A DNA stretch of 64,000 bases from Sulfurovum sp. Lineage in GTDB: Bacteria > Campylobacterota > Campylobacteria > Campylobacterales > Sulfurovaceae. The stretch covers positions 1 to 64,000 of the forward strand of contig JALWTA010000038.1 of assembly GCA_027082955.1 (NCBI GenBank), given 5' to 3'. The notes below the pieces were generated by a model that had not been told where the DNA came from, searched no databases, and saw only the letters and a list, made by a program, of their open reading frames with translations. The position numbers were made by a program, and so were the translations under genes. Position 1 is the stretch's first letter. Each line of letters begins with the position of its first letter. Of this stretch, positions 1 to 10,832 are shown one piece after another.

Positions 1-120
1 ATACTCACAAACATCGCTCAGATTGAAAATATTGTCAAGGAGAATAAAGATATACTTCAAATTATCGCGCTACTCAGAGCCTACACGCAAAAAGAGCTTG
101 GGTTTATGTGCGAAAGTTGA
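1..120 (+). CDS. C-terminal end of an unidentified protein (partial)
   Basis: Frame 1 is open from the window edge to a TGA at 118-120. It gives 39 residues ending in 'LGFMCES'. The segment is hydrophilic with alternating Lys and Glu and no motif that I recognise. The stop lies 53 bases before the murJ start and a separate promoter follows, so it is probably the last part of an upstream gene. It could also be a chance open frame. Confidence 0.5.
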   Translation: MLTNIAQIENIVKENKDILQIIALLRAYTQKELGFMCES

Positions 121-137
121 GTTTTTTTTCAATATTA

Positions 138-150
138 CGCTAAAATACTT
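138..150 (+). promoter_or_regulatory. Probable promoter -10 region for murJ
   Basis: A TAAAAT box lies in an AT-rich stretch after a run of eight T, about 25 bases before the murJ start. No good -35 box is visible. That is normal for sigma-70 promoters in this phylum, which rely on the -10 box and upstream AT-rich periodicity. Confidence 0.4.
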
Positions 151-173
151 TCACTTCAACACTAAAGAATGCA

Positions 174-1580
174 ATGCGGTTACAGTCGGTCTTTACAAAT
201 AGCTTTGGTATATTGCTCTCTCGAATCACAGGATTGATCCGTGATATGTTCATGGCATCGGCATTGGGAGCTTCAATATGGTCCGATATGTTTTTTATTG
301 CATTCAAACTACCCAATCTCTTTAGAACGATCTTTGCAGAAGGAGCTTTTACACAGGCATTTTTACCCTCTTTTATTGCAAGCAAAAATAAAAGTGTTTT
401 TGCAACTTCGATCTTTTTACGCTTCTTGCTTTTCATGGTTGTTATTTCAATCGTCGTTACAATTTTCCCGCAGCCTGTTACCAAACTGGTTGCCTGGGGC
501 TGGAATTGGGATATCATTCAAGAAACTGCACCACTAACAGCCATCAACTTCTGGTATTTTGACTTTGTCTTTATCATCACTTTTCTAGGTACACTGTTAC
601 AGTACAAAGAACATTTCGTGACAACCGCTATGTCCAATATACTCATCAATTTTACCATGATATGTACATTATGGCTCTATATCGAGCAGGATCCAAAGAG
701 CGTTGCATATGCATTAAGTATTTCTGTACTCATCGGAGGATTCCTGCAGGTAGCTGCGCACGTACTGGTACTTCGACACTTTCGACTCGACAGTCTTTTT
801 TGGGGCGGTATCAAATACAGAAAGACAAAAGACATTGCTTCCGACACCAAACAGTTTAAAAAACTTTTTCTTTCCGGGATCATCGGCAGTTCAACCCTGC
901 AAATCACTTCTTTCAGCAACACACTGCTTGCAACCTTTCTTGTACCCGGTTCCGTCTCCTTCCTCTTCTATGCCAATAGAGTCTTCAATCTTCCAATGGC
1001 ACTGATCGCTATATCGGTCTCTACCGTACTCTTTCCCTCTGTCTCCAGAGCACTCAACAACGGTAACCACGAAAAAGCTTATGAAAATGTCACACAGGCA
1101 TTTTGGATCCTCGCTTTTCTGCTGGGAGGTGCAACGATTGGAGGGATATTCTTTGCAAAACCTATTATTTGGCTCCTGTTTGAACATGGCAAGTTCTCCT
1201 CTCTTGAAACACTCCATACAGCAAATGTACTACAAATGTATCTGATAGGACTACTGCCGTTTGGTCTGGCTAAACTCTTTTCCCTGTTTCTCTACGCATC
1301 CCACAAGCACCAAAAAGCTGCACATATTGCTCTTTACTCTCTCATAGCTTCTCTGTCTTTTTCTTTGCTCTTGATCTATCCAATGGGGGCTTCAGGACTG
1401 GCATTAGCCAGCAGTATCGGGGGGTGGGTATTGCTTGCTTTGACACTGAAAGAAGTGGGAAAAGAGAAATTTATCACTATTATCCTACACAAACGAACTG
1501 TCTATTTCTTAAGTACCATGCTCTTTCTCAGTATTTTGTTTTACAATATAAATCTTTGGATTCAAACCTTGATCCAATAA
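174..1580 (+). CDS. murJ: Lipid II flippase MurJ (MviN family)
   Basis: 468 residues, almost entirely hydrophobic helices as expected for the 14-helix MVF fold that moves lipid II across the inner membrane for peptidoglycan synthesis. The N-terminal family signature is clear (SRITGLIRDM, FKLPNLFRTIFAEGAF). The motif FANRVFNLP-like 'YANRVFNLPMALIAISV' follows in the middle of the protein. The length is slightly below the usual 480-530. The ATG at 174 is preferred because the next upstream ATG (169) is out of frame. It is transcribed alone; the following hisH has its own extended -10. Confidence 0.96.
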   Translation: MRLQSVFTNSFGILLSRITGLIRDMFMASALGASIWSDMFFIAFKLPNLFRTIFAEGAFTQAFLPSFIASKNKSVFATSIFLRFLLFMVVISIVVTIFPQPVTKLVAWGWNWDIIQETAPLTAINFWYFDFVFIITFLGTLLQYKEHFVTTAMSNILINFTMICTLWLYIEQDPKSVAYALSISVLIGGFLQVAAHVLVLRHFRLDSLFWGGIKYRKTKDIASDTKQFKKLFLSGIIGSSTLQITSFSNTLLATFLVPGSVSFLFYANRVFNLPMALIAISVSTVLFPSVSRALNNGNHEKAYENVTQAFWILAFLLGGATIGGIFFAKPIIWLLFEHGKFSSLETLHTANVLQMYLIGLLPFGLAKLFSLFLYASHKHQKAAHIALYSLIASLSFSLLLIYPMGASGLALASSIGGWVLLALTLKEVGKEKFITIILHKRTVYFLSTMLFLSILFYNINLWIQTLIQ

Positions 1581-1597
1581 GCCCTTTCAATTTAATT

Positions 1598-1606
1598 TGC
1601 TATAAT
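1598..1606 (+). promoter_or_regulatory. Extended -10 promoter for the hisH-pssA cluster
   Basis: TGCTATAAT matches the extended -10 consensus (TGN-TATAAT) exactly. It lies about 120 bases before hisH and is the best promoter candidate for hisH-hisA-prmA-ftsH-pssA. No -35 is recognisable. Confidence 0.6.
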
Positions 1607-1724
1607 CCCCCTATATAAACTAAACCACAATTGAGCGATGAATCATGAACCATGTAAAGCATGCCATTACCCTATTTCTCTATCATCAGATGTACAGTTT
1701 TCATGCAAATGAAAGGAACCGTGT

Positions 1725-2378
1725 ATGATAGGAATCGTCGACTACAACATGGGCAACCTCGCCTCCGTCATCAATGCGTTCAAAAAGGTCGGTGCCGATG
1801 CCGTACTTGAGAGCGATCCGGAAAACCTGGCACAATATGACCGTCTTATCCTGCCCGGTGTAGGTGCATTCGGCGACGCTATGGCACATTTGAAGAGCAA
1901 CGGCATGGATGAAGCAGTCAAAGCCTTTGGGGCAAGCGGCAAACCTCTGCTTGGCATCTGCCTTGGTATGCAGCTTCTCTTTGAAAGTTCCGAAGAGTTC
2001 GGTGAGCACAAAGGGCTTGGTCTGATCCCTGGCAAAGTCGTGGCGTTTGATGAGAGCAAGTTCGATCATCCGCTGAAAGTACCGCATATGGGATGGAACG
2101 AACTTTTTGTGCAAAGCACAAAAAGGATTGATGATGGAGGATGGAAGATGGAGGATGGGAGATCTGTGCTTTTTGATGGGCTTCCGAATGAATTTTATCT
2201 TTACTTTGTCCACTCCTACCATGCAGTCTGTGACGATACCTACGCCATAGGAAAGACCTACTACGGATACGAATTTGTCTCAGCAGTACAGAACAAAAAT
2301 ATCTTCGGCATCCAGCCCCACCCTGAAAAGAGCCATGAGAATGGACTGAAGATTATAGAAAATTTCACCAAGTTATAG
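1725..2378 (+). CDS. hisH: Imidazole glycerol phosphate synthase, glutaminase subunit HisH
   Basis: Class I glutamine amidotransferase that feeds ammonia to HisF in histidine synthesis. The nucleophile elbow GICLGMQLLFE carries the catalytic Cys, and IQPHPEKS near the C-terminus carries the His and Glu. The N-terminus IGIVDYNMGNL is typical. At 217 residues it is longer than the usual ~200. The extra residues (around QSTKRIDDGGWKMEDGR, residues ~128-145) are encoded by a hairpin plus 7-bp repeat (2103-2160) that has entered the gene in frame. hisF is not in the window. SD is gaaaggaa; the start is ATG. Confidence 0.96.
   Translation: MIGIVDYNMGNLASVINAFKKVGADAVLESDPENLAQYDRLILPGVGAFGDAMAHLKSNGMDEAVKAFGASGKPLLGICLGMQLLFESSEEFGEHKGLGLIPGKVVAFDESKFDHPLKVPHMGWNELFVQSTKRIDDGGWKMEDGRSVLFDGLPNEFYLYFVHSYHAVCDDTYAIGKTYYGYEFVSAVQNKNIFGIQPHPEKSHENGLKIIENFTKL
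2103..2160 (+). repeat. Hairpin plus heptamer array inside hisH
   Basis: A perfect 10-bp hairpin (CTTTTTGTGC, loop AAA, 2103-2125) is followed directly by five 7-bp units (GATTGAT, GATGGAG, GATGGAA, GATGGAG, GATGGGA; 2126-2160). The block lies in frame within the hisH coding sequence. It matches the hairpin-then-heptamer layout of the other copies in the window. Confidence 0.75.
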
Positions 2379-2386
2379 GAACAAAA

Positions 2387-2488
2387 ATGCAAATATACCT
2401 AATAAAAGCATCGCCACGCGATGCATACCAATATCATCAATCATCAATCATCAATCATCAATCCATTTTTGACGGAGCTCAAAAATGA
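2387..2488 (+). other. Small open frame overlapping the hisA start (possible coupling ORF)
   Basis: An ATG at 2387, eight bases after the hisH stop and behind 'ATAGGA', opens 33 codons. These run through the intergenic hairpin and heptamer array and end at a TGA that overlaps the hisA ATG as ATGA. Such overlaps often couple translation. The first residues (MQIYLIKASPR) look like a normal protein start, so a remnant of a longer gene is also possible. I have no evidence that it is translated. Confidence 0.25.
2408..2460 (+). repeat. REP-like hairpin, GGTAT foot and heptamer array (hisH-hisA gap)
   Basis: Hairpin GCATCGC-CAC-GCGATGC (2408-2424), then ATACC (the foot, GGTAT on the other strand), then four perfect copies of ATCATCA (2433-2460). 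It is the clearest GGTAT-type copy of the composite repeat, comparable with those at 17.3, 43.6, 44.5 and 48.7 kb. Confidence 0.85.
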
Positions 2489-3198
2489 CAATTCTTCCCG
2501 CAATCGACCTCAAAGACGGCAAAGCCGTCAGACTCTCCAAAGGTTTGATGGATTCAGCCAAGATCTACAGTGACGAACCGTGGCAGGTTGCCAAACGTTT
2601 TGAGGAACTGGGCAGCCAATGGGTACATCTGGTCGACCTCAACGGCGCCTTTGCCGGAAAACCGGAGAATCTTGAGCAGATCAAAAAGATTCGCCAACAC
2701 TGCAATCTCAAACTCGAACTTGGCGGCGGTATCCGCGATGAGGAGACCATCAAAATGTATCTTGATCTCGGTATTGACCGGCTGATCCTCGGCTCCGTTG
2801 CGGTAAGAGACCCGGAATTTGTCAAAGCGATGGCATCAAAGTACCCCATCGTTGTCGGTATCGATGCGATCGACGGTATGGTGGCAGTCGAGGGGTGGGC
2901 AGAAACATCAGACATGAAAGCGACCGACCTTGCCAAGGAGTTTGCAGCCTGCGGTGTGGAGGCAATCATCTGTACCGATGTGGGGCGTGATGGTATGATG
3001 ACTGGCGTCAACATCGACTTTACCCTCTCTATCAAAGAGGCTTCCGGGATTGAAACCATCGCCAGCGGTGGGCTGAAAGATATGAATGATATCAGAGCAC
3101 TGATCGATGCGGGTATCGACGGTACCATTGTCGGCAAGGCTTTTTACGAAGGCACGCTCGATCTTCAAGAGGCATTTGAGGCAGTCCATGCAAAATAG
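2485..3198 (+). CDS. hisA: Phosphoribosylformimino-5-aminoimidazole carboxamide ribotide isomerase HisA
   Basis: 237 residues, a TIM barrel that isomerises ProFAR to PRFAR, the substrate of HisH-HisF. Catalytic Asp residues are present in AIDLKDG (start) and in [14 protein letters not shown] (middle). The phosphate-binding loops LGGGIR and IASGGLKD are intact. HisA is preferred over the paralogue HisF because of the DGKAVRL start. It follows hisH after a repeat-filled gap of ~105 bases and overlaps prmA by 11 bases. Confidence 0.97.
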   Translation: MTILPAIDLKDGKAVRLSKGLMDSAKIYSDEPWQVAKRFEELGSQWVHLVDLNGAFAGKPENLEQIKKIRQHCNLKLELGGGIRDEETIKMYLDLGIDRLILGSVAVRDPEFVKAMASKYPIVVGIDAIDGMVAVEGWAETSDMKATDLAKEFAACGVEAIICTDVGRDGMMTGVNIDFTLSIKEASGIETIASGGLKDMNDIRALIDAGIDGTIVGKAFYEGTLDLQEAFEAVHAK

Positions 3199-4027
3199 AT
3201 ACTATGAACTGACCGTCACACTCGATGCGCAGTATGTCGACCTGATCGCTGATTTTATTATGAACCTCTATGATGACGGTATCGAATTTGGCAAAGAGAA
3301 GCTGATCCTCCGCAGCGAAAATGATTTAACTTACGTTAAAGATGCCCTGCTATCGTTGGGCAGTGAGATAGAACCTCCTATCAAAATGGAGATTACACTG
3401 GAAGAGAAAGAGAATGTGGACTGGATCAAAACCTATCAGGAGTCCATCCAGCCCATTGAAGCAGGGAAGTTTTATATCTTCCCAAGCTGGCATGCACCCA
3501 AAGAGGATCTGATCAATATCAAGATCGACCCGGCACTGGCATTCGGTTCCGGACACCATGCCACCACATTCTCCTGTCTTCAGGCACTCAGTGACGTCGT
3601 CAAGCCTGGTGACAGTGTTATCGATGTAGGATGCGGTTCAGGCATTTTGGGGCTTGCATGTACCAAACTGGGCGCAACTGTAGCGCTTTGCGATACCGAC
3701 CCGGTCTCGGTAACAAGCTGTGAGCAGAACTTTGCACTCAACGAGGCCTCCTATAAAGCGCTTTGGGAAGGTTCTGTGGACAAAGCAGATAGCACTTATG
3801 ATGTGGTCATTGCCAATATCATCGCCGATGTGCTTAGAATGATCGCAGCCGATCTCAAAAAAGTACTCAAACTCGGCGGAACCCTGATACTTTCAGGTAT
3901 TTTGGATAAAAAAGAGACAGCGGTAGCAGAAGCTTTCAGTGATCTGTCACTTCAAAGACGTATCCACAAAGATGAGTGGGTCACTTTAGTTTACACAAAG
4001 GACAGCAATGGCGAACAACCAGAATAA
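3188..4027 (+). CDS. prmA: Ribosomal protein L11 methyltransferase PrmA
   Basis: SAM-dependent methyltransferase for ribosomal protein L11. The SAM motif [14 protein letters not shown] and the NPPY-like '[10 protein letters not shown]' of PrmA are present, with '[18 protein letters not shown]' just before. The ORF track starts at 3107 inside hisA; the ATG at 3188 ([10 protein letters not shown]) gives a normal N-terminus and a 279-residue product. It overlaps hisA at its start and ftsH at its end (20 bases), so the genes are almost certainly co-translated. Confidence 0.93.
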   Translation: MQNRYYELTVTLDAQYVDLIADFIMNLYDDGIEFGKEKLILRSENDLTYVKDALLSLGSEIEPPIKMEITLEEKENVDWIKTYQESIQPIEAGKFYIFPSWHAPKEDLINIKIDPALAFGSGHHATTFSCLQALSDVVKPGDSVIDVGCGSGILGLACTKLGATVALCDTDPVSVTSCEQNFALNEASYKALWEGSVDKADSTYDVVIANIIADVLRMIAADLKKVLKLGGTLILSGILDKKETAVAEAFSDLSLQRRIHKDEWVTLVYTKDSNGEQPE

Positions 4028-6050
4028 CCAAAACCAGAATAACAACAATAACAACAACTTTTTCAACGACAACCCTCTGCTGGCATTTGCCATCTTCTCT
4101 ATTGTCATCATCCTGATCTTCAAGTCGTTTGTCGGAGACGGTGGAGGCAGTCTGAGCACCCTGATGAATACACAGAATGTCTCCCTGACAAAACAGGTGA
4201 AGTACTCTGACATCAAAGCCAAGATCAAAGAGGGAACGGTTAAAAGTGTCAAACTCACCCCTTCAAGTGTTGAAGCAATCAGCGAAGAGGGCGGACGCAA
4301 AATACGCTATGTGGCACAAAACGTACCCACCTATGACGAGACACTCATTCCGCTGCTGGAGAAGAAAAATATCCCTTACGAAGGTATTGTAGGCAACAGT
4401 TTTATCTCTGAGCTTATCAGTATGCTCCTGCCAATCCTCATCTTCTTTGCCATCTGGATATTTCTGGCAAAAAAGATGTCCAAAGGAATGGGTGGAGGCA
4501 TCCTTGGAGCAGGCAAAGCAGACAAGCTGATCAACTCTGAAAAACCAGATACCAAGTTTGACGATGTACAGGGGGTCGAAGAGGCAAAAGATGAGGTCAA
4601 AGAGATCGTTGACTTCCTCAAGTTCCCCGAACGCTACATCGAACTGGGTGCAAAGATCCCCAAAGGGGTACTACTTGTGGGCCCTCCGGGGACTGGTAAA
4701 ACCCTCCTTGCCAAAGCGGTTGCAGGAGAAGCGTCTGTGCCGTTCTTCTCTGTCAGCGGATCAAGCTTCATTGAGATGTTCGTCGGTGTGGGTGCAAGCC
4801 GTGTACGTGACCTCTTTGCACAGGCAAAAAAAGAGGCACCTGCTATCATCTTCATCGATGAGATCGATGCGATTGGTAAATCAAGAGCTTCAGGTGGACA
4901 GCTCGGGGGCAACGATGAGCGCGAGCAGACACTCAACCAGCTGCTTGCAGAAATGGACGGGTTCGGTACTGACACACCGGTCATCGTCCTTGCAGCAACC
5001 AACCGTCCCGAAACACTCGATGCTGCGCTGCTGCGTGCCGGACGTTTTGACCGTCAGGTACTTGTCGACAAGCCTGACTACGAGGGTCGTCTTGCCATTC
5101 TCAAAGTCCACTCCAAAGATGTCAAACTTGCCCCAAGTGTAGACCTTGAAGTGGTTGCCAAACAGACTGCCGGACTGGCGGGTGCCGATCTTGCCAATAT
5201 CATCAACGAAGCGGCACTTCTGGCAGGACGACAAAACAAAAAACAGATCGAACAGGAAGATCTACTTGAAGCCATAGAGCGCTCCTTTGTCGGACTGGAG
5301 AAGAAAAACCGCAAGATCAACGAAAAAGAGAAAAAGATCGTTGCCTACCATGAAAGCGGACATGCCCTGATGGCTGAACTTACCGAAGGTGCCACACGGG
5401 TTACAAAAGTCTCCATCATCCCAAGAGGACTTGGTGCACTGGGCTATACCCTGCACCTGCCTGAAGATGAGGAGCGTTTCCTCAAACAAAAGCATGAACT
5501 CGTTGCCGAAGTGGATGTACTCCTTGGTGGACGTGCTGCCGAAGAGGTATTTATCGGTGAGATCAGTACCGGGGCAGGCAACGACCTTGACCGTGCTACA
5601 GCGATCCTGAAAGACATGATCTCTGTCTACGGTATGACTGATGTTGCAGGGCTGATGGTACTCTCACGCAGCCAAAACTCTTTCCTTGGCGGTGGGGCGG
5701 TCAGTACAGACTACAGCGAGAAGATGGCTGAAGAGATGGATGCCTACATCAAACGCACGCTCAATGAGCGCTACGCCTATGTCAAAGAGACGCTGACTGC
5801 CTACAAAGGCGCCATCGAGGGTATGGCAAAAGAGCTGCTCGATGCAGAGGTGATCGAGGGTACCACTGTAAGAAAGATCATTGAAAACTTCGAACAAGAA
5901 CATGGTATGCCAAGCCGTCTGGCGCATAAAGAGGCGATTGCCAAAAACAAAGAAGCCAAAGAGGCAAAGGATGTCTCTCAAAAGCAAACCGAAGAGGAAA
6001 CACCTGCTTCACCATCACAGTCTGATGAACGAGGGGATCAGGAGGCATAG
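4008..6050 (+). CDS. ftsH: ATP-dependent zinc metalloprotease FtsH
   Basis: 680 residues, inner-membrane AAA+ protease for membrane quality control. An Asn/Gln-rich cytoplasmic tail (residues 2-22) precedes membrane helix 1 (~24-42). A periplasmic domain follows, then helix 2 (~133-152). The AAA domain has Walker A GPPGTGKT (~225-232) and Walker B IIFIDEID. The zinc site HESGH is at ~448-452, with the third ligand in AGNDLDRA. The C-terminus is charged (KEAKEAKD). The Asn-rich start is an oddity compared with most FtsH proteins. It ends flush against pssA. Confidence 0.98.
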   Translation: MANNQNNQNQNNNNNNNFFNDNPLLAFAIFSIVIILIFKSFVGDGGGSLSTLMNTQNVSLTKQVKYSDIKAKIKEGTVKSVKLTPSSVEAISEEGGRKIRYVAQNVPTYDETLIPLLEKKNIPYEGIVGNSFISELISMLLPILIFFAIWIFLAKKMSKGMGGGILGAGKADKLINSEKPDTKFDDVQGVEEAKDEVKEIVDFLKFPERYIELGAKIPKGVLLVGPPGTGKTLLAKAVAGEASVPFFSVSGSSFIEMFVGVGASRVRDLFAQAKKEAPAIIFIDEIDAIGKSRASGGQLGGNDEREQTLNQLLAEMDGFGTDTPVIVLAATNRPETLDAALLRAGRFDRQVLVDKPDYEGRLAILKVHSKDVKLAPSVDLEVVAKQTAGLAGADLANIINEAALLAGRQNKKQIEQEDLLEAIERSFVGLEKKNRKINEKEKKIVAYHESGHALMAELTEGATRVTKVSIIPRGLGALGYTLHLPEDEERFLKQKHELVAEVDVLLGGRAAEEVFIGEISTGAGNDLDRATAILKDMISVYGMTDVAGLMVLSRSQNSFLGGGAVSTDYSEKMAEEMDAYIKRTLNERYAYVKETLTAYKGAIEGMAKELLDAEVIEGTTVRKIIENFEQEHGMPSRLAHKEAIAKNKEAKEAKDVSQKQTEEETPASPSQSDERGDQEA

Positions 6051-6770
6051 ATGCGCACCTCCCCCAAACTCATCTACCTGCTGCCGAATCTTTTTACAGC
6101 AGGCAGCATCTTCGTCGGTGTCATCAGCATCGTTGAAGCCAGTCAGGGACATTTTGTCAACAGTGCCTGGCTTATTCTCCTTGCACTCCTCTTTGACGGA
6201 CTTGACGGACGGGTTGCACGCCTGACAAACACTACCAGCCAGTTTGGTGTCGAGTTTGATTCCCTTGCAGACATTATCTCCTTTGGAATTGCTCCGGCGA
6301 TGCTGCTCTACTTCTTTGCAGGGCATGACTTTGGACGCTTTGGTATCCTTGTCTCCGCACTCTATGTGATCTTCGGTGCGATCCGTCTGGCACGCTTTAA
6401 CATCTCCACTGCCAAAAGTGACCCTAACGTTTTCATAGGGCTTCCCATTCCTACTGCTGCCATTTTTACGGCGATGTGGATATTGCTGCTGCAAAAGTAT
6501 GAACTTGAAGCATACCGCATTATACTGCTCTTTCTTGTACTCGGTATTGCCCTGCTGATGGTCAGTAACTTCCGTTACCCCTCTTTTAAAAAAATACAGC
6601 TTGACAAACCATTGGTTTTTAAAACTATGATCGTGTTGGTACTGTGTGCCTCACTGCTCTACCTCTTCGCTGCCGAAGGCTTTGCGCTGATCATATTTGC
6701 CTATGTGGTCTATGGACCACTGCGTGCACTGCATACGATGACAACAAGGAAGATACATTTTAAACGATAA
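6051..6770 (+). CDS. pssA: CDP-diacylglycerol--serine O-phosphatidyltransferase PssA
   Basis: 239 residues with the CDP-alcohol phosphotransferase signature DG-xx-AR-x8-G-xxx-D-xxx-D (DGLDGRVARLTNTT, then GVEFDSLAD). It has about seven hydrophobic helices. It makes phosphatidylserine, the precursor of phosphatidylethanolamine. The start codon follows the ftsH stop with no gap, and the strong SD AGGAGG lies inside the end of ftsH. The PssA call over PgsA rests on the N-terminal LLPNLFTAGSIFVGV. Confidence 0.93.
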   Translation: MRTSPKLIYLLPNLFTAGSIFVGVISIVEASQGHFVNSAWLILLALLFDGLDGRVARLTNTTSQFGVEFDSLADIISFGIAPAMLLYFFAGHDFGRFGILVSALYVIFGAIRLARFNISTAKSDPNVFIGLPIPTAAIFTAMWILLLQKYELEAYRIILLFLVLGIALLMVSNFRYPSFKKIQLDKPLVFKTMIVLVLCASLLYLFAAEGFALIIFAYVVYGPLRALHTMTTRKIHFKR

Positions 6771-6779
6771 TTTTTTTCC

Positions 6780-6808
6780 TTGCTATTTTTGTTAAATTTG
6801 GTTATACT
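6780..6808 (+). promoter_or_regulatory. Promoter of the leuL-leuA transcript
   Basis: TTGCTA (6780-6785) and TATACT (6803-6808) are separated by 17 bases and lie 24 bases before the leader peptide start. This is a good sigma-70 promoter by this phylum's standards. Confidence 0.6.
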
Positions 6809-6832
6809 GCTAAAAAATCACAGGAGAAACCC

Positions 6833-6904
6833 ATGAAAACTTTCATACAGCAACATACTATTTTCACACAAAACGCTTCTCTCCTGCTACTACTATCTCT
6901 TTAA
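6833..6904 (+). CDS. leuL: Candidate leu operon leader peptide
   Basis: A 23-codon ORF with a strong SD (AGGAGA, 7 bases before ATG) ends in SLLLLLSL, with five Leu codons in a row (CTC CTG CTA CTA CTA) and a sixth before the stop. It lies 124 bases before leuA and is followed by a hairpin with a T-run. This is the classic layout of ribosome-mediated attenuation: stalling at Leu codons when Leu-tRNA is scarce. It is too short for the ORF track. Conservation in relatives has not been checked. Confidence 0.75.
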   Translation: MKTFIQQHTIFTQNASLLLLLSL

Positions 6905-6941
6905 TCACTCTTTGATATACCCCTGTTTAAATCTTTTAGTT

Positions 6942-6980
6942 TCTAATTAACCCCTTTTTAGGTAAAATTAGACAATTTTT
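6942..6980 (+). terminator. Candidate attenuator terminator before leuA
   Basis: TCTAATT (6942-6948) pairs with AATTAGA (6966-6972), with an inner ACC/GGT pairing. It is followed by CAATTTTT. It lies 37 bases downstream of the leuL stop and ~50 bases upstream of leuA, where an attenuator would be. The alternative antiterminator pairing could not be modelled by eye. Confidence 0.6.
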
Positions 6981-7028
6981 ACCGTTTGCAACAAGACAGA
7001 CGGTTTGCACAGATCATAAGGCAAAACA

Positions 7029-8579
7029 ATGAACACAGAAACCATTAAAATTTTTGACACAACATTGAGAGACGGTGAGCAGAGCCCCGGTGCTTCAATG
7101 AACACTGAAGAGAAGATACAGATCGCAGCACAGCTTGAGCGGTTGGGTGTGGACATTATCGAGGCAGGGTTCGCTGCAGCAAGTCCTGGAGACTTTGATG
7201 CCATCGACAAGATCGCACAGCGTGTGACTGGCTCAACAGTCTGTTCACTTGCACGTGCAATTGACGCCGATATCAAGGCTGCGGGAGAAGCGATTGCCAA
7301 GGCAAAGCATCAGCGCATTCATACCTTTATCGCCACCAGTCCGATCCATATGGAGCACAAACTCAAAATGACTCCGGACGAGGTGATCAGACGTGCTGTG
7401 CATGCAGTCGAGTATGCCAGAGAGTTTGTAGAGGATGTGGAGTTCAGTTGCGAAGATGCGGGACGTTCTGACATCGGTTTTCTCAAAGAGATCAGCGATG
7501 CAGTCATTGAAGCAGGCGCTACGACTATCAACCTTCCCGATACCGTCGGCTTCAGACTTCCTTTTGAGATCGGTGCCATGGTCAAGGAGATGAGCGAGTA
7601 CACCAAAGGCAGAGCGATCATCTCTGTCCACAACCACAACGACCTTGGACTTGGGGTGGCAAACTCCCTTGAAGCAGTGATGAATGGTGCCAGACAGGTA
7701 GAGTGTACCATCAACGGACTTGGTGAAAGAGCGGGTAATGCCGCACTTGAGGAGATCGTCATGGCATTGAAGGTAAGAAACGATGTCTTTGGCGGGCTTG
7801 ATACCAATATCAACACCAAAGAGATCTACCCTACCAGCCGTCTTATCGCTACCATTACAGGCATTGAGCCGCAGCCCAACAAGGCGATTGTCGGTAAAAA
7901 TGCCTTTGCACACGAGAGCGGTATCCATCAAGATGGTGTGCTTAAAAACAAAGAGACCTACGAGATCATCCGTCCACAGGATATTGGGCTTGATTTGAGT
8001 GATACTTTGGTGCTGGGCAAACACTCCGGACGTGCTGCATTTAAAGACAAGCTCCACAAGCTTGGCTTTGATTTGGATAATGAGGCACTCAACCGTGCTT
8101 TTGAGCGTTTCAAGATCCTTGCCGACCGCAAAAAAGATATCTATGATGATGATATCCGTGCGCTTGTCACCAACGAAATGACCAAAGCGACACAGGTTTA
8201 TGAGATCGTCTCACTCCAGTTGATGGATTGCTCTGAGGGAGTACCCAGTGCCGCAGTCAAAATACGCACCCAAGAAGGAGAGGTGATGGATGCAAGCATC
8301 GGCGGCGGTACAATTGATGCAGTCTTTAAAGCGATCGACCGTATTACCGGATATACCGGAAGGCTTGATGAGTATCGTGTCAAATCGGTCTCAGAAGGAA
8401 AAGATGCTTTGGCAAATGTGACCGTCAAAGTCAGTTTCAACGATGAACCATCCGTCATCGGACACGGTTTGCATCTGGATACCATGCTCGCCAGTGCCAG
8501 AGCCTACATCGGTGCGCTTAACAGCTATTTGAGTATGGAAGGAAAATTGAAAGAGAGACCGCATAAAGTTATTTTATAA
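7029..8579 (+). CDS. leuA: 2-isopropylmalate synthase LeuA
   Basis: 516 residues, first committed enzyme of leucine synthesis (2-ketoisovalerate plus acetyl-CoA). The HMGL-like barrel shows [12 protein letters not shown] at the N-terminus and the metal-binding HNHNDLGLG at ~203. The C-terminal LeuA dimer domain, which binds leucine for feedback inhibition, occupies roughly residues 390-516. The start ATG follows AAGG. No leuB/C/D gene follows, so the attenuator appears to serve a single-gene unit here. Confidence 0.98.
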   Translation: MNTETIKIFDTTLRDGEQSPGASMNTEEKIQIAAQLERLGVDIIEAGFAAASPGDFDAIDKIAQRVTGSTVCSLARAIDADIKAAGEAIAKAKHQRIHTFIATSPIHMEHKLKMTPDEVIRRAVHAVEYAREFVEDVEFSCEDAGRSDIGFLKEISDAVIEAGATTINLPDTVGFRLPFEIGAMVKEMSEYTKGRAIISVHNHNDLGLGVANSLEAVMNGARQVECTINGLGERAGNAALEEIVMALKVRNDVFGGLDTNINTKEIYPTSRLIATITGIEPQPNKAIVGKNAFAHESGIHQDGVLKNKETYEIIRPQDIGLDLSDTLVLGKHSGRAAFKDKLHKLGFDLDNEALNRAFERFKILADRKKDIYDDDIRALVTNEMTKATQVYEIVSLQLMDCSEGVPSAAVKIRTQEGEVMDASIGGGTIDAVFKAIDRITGYTGRLDEYRVKSVSEGKDALANVTVKVSFNDEPSVIGHGLHLDTMLASARAYIGALNSYLSMEGKLKERPHKVIL

Positions 8580-8582
8580 CCT

Positions 8583-8677
8583 GTAGGGTGCGTAAACACG
8601 CACCTTTTACATTCATTAGATAAGAAGAACATTGTTTTTTGGAGAATGGTTTGAAGGTGCGTGATTACGCACCCTAC
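8583..8677. repeat. Pair of REP-like hairpins (GTAG foot) between leuA and serS
   Basis: GTAG then GGTGCGT-AAAC-ACGCACC (8583-8604) is followed 51 bases on by the inverted form GGTGCGT-GATT-ACGCACC-CTAC (8656-8677). The GTAG tetranucleotide at the hairpin foot and the inverted pair are typical of REP elements. The first hairpin is followed by TTTTAC and may also terminate leuA. Loosely heptameric CCAAT units follow at 8695-8722. A third copy of the same hairpin is at 62147-62168. Confidence 0.8.
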
Positions 8678-8732
8678 GCGACAATACCCATCCCCAATAC
8701 ACCAATGACCAATATACCAATAACAAGAAATA

Positions 8733-10037
<1,305 letters not shown>

Positions 10038-10079
10038 TTAAATATTCGGGTGAAAATCGACCCGAATATTATCTTACCG

Positions 10080-10811
10080 TTATTGTGCAGCAGCAGTTGA
10101 AGGAAGCGTGATCCATGCTGCTGCGCCTTGTCGAATTTTATCTACATGGACACCAATCGCGACTGCTTTTCCTTCAAGGTCTTTGTCATATACAATATCA
10201 AAGTATGAAAGTCCTTTATCTTCTGGAGATTCGCTGCTATTATTGTCATTAGGGAATTGTACATGTGCTACTTTAATTCTTCCAAGCAGACACTTTTCAT
10301 TTCCAATCACATAATGAAGTTGATCAGTTGTTTCCACATTATACGCAATATCCTGTCCAAACTCCAGTGCACTCCCTGTTTTGGTGATCTTCCAATCACC
10401 TAAATAACTACTTCCCTGACGAGGTGCGGTAGGGAGCACAATCAACGTATCATTCGCTGCGATGTTCAATGCAGCAAGATTCTCATTGGGATCAACAAAA
10501 GAAAGAGGGGCAGTGGTACGTATCTGGCCGCTGCTTCCTTCATAGTAGCATGATCGTGCAGCACCGTTAACTAAAGCAACTTTTATTGGCAAGTTCGAAA
10601 GCGGCTGCCCATTCTCATCAAGCGTGTGTACTGCGATATGAATAATATCTGTTCCCTTTCCAGTATCGGTAGCAATAGACGGTGTAACTATTGACATACT
10701 CCATGTTGTTTGAGACGGTGGTACATTCCCTGTACTGCTTGAGGTATTACATCCTGTAACAATCAATGCCACACATGCAGCATACAAACTGTATATGATT
10801 TTTCTTTTCAT
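10080..10811 (-). CDS. Lipoprotein of unknown function
   Basis: 243 residues. A signal peptide ends in the lipobox IVTG-C (Cys at residue 21), so it should be lipid-anchored. The next ~20 residues are Ser/Thr/Pro-rich linker. The body is predicted beta-rich; a segment near residues 60-85 (LDENGQPLSNLPIKVAL) resembles Ig-like/Big domains. Two cysteines (after AARS and in NEKCLL) might form a disulfide. It follows the beta-barrel gene by 21 bases and probably forms a two-gene unit with it. I do not recognise the family. Confidence 0.7.
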   Translation of the reverse strand: MKRKIIYSLYAACVALIVTGCNTSSSTGNVPPSQTTWSMSIVTPSIATDTGKGTDIIHIAVHTLDENGQPLSNLPIKVALVNGAARSCYYEGSSGQIRTTAPLSFVDPNENLAALNIAANDTLIVLPTAPRQGSSYLGDWKITKTGSALEFGQDIAYNVETTDQLHYVIGNEKCLLGRIKVAHVQFPNDNNSSESPEDKGLSYFDIVYDKDLEGKAVAIGVHVDKIRQGAAAWITLPSTAAAQ

Positions 10812-10832
10812 TCTCTATATTCCTTCAAACTG

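Noticed and set aside
1638-1658. Possible degenerate heptamers (ATGAATC, ATGAACC, ATGTAAA) before hisH
   Set aside because: Too degenerate and short, with no hairpin in the expected orientation; chance cannot be excluded.
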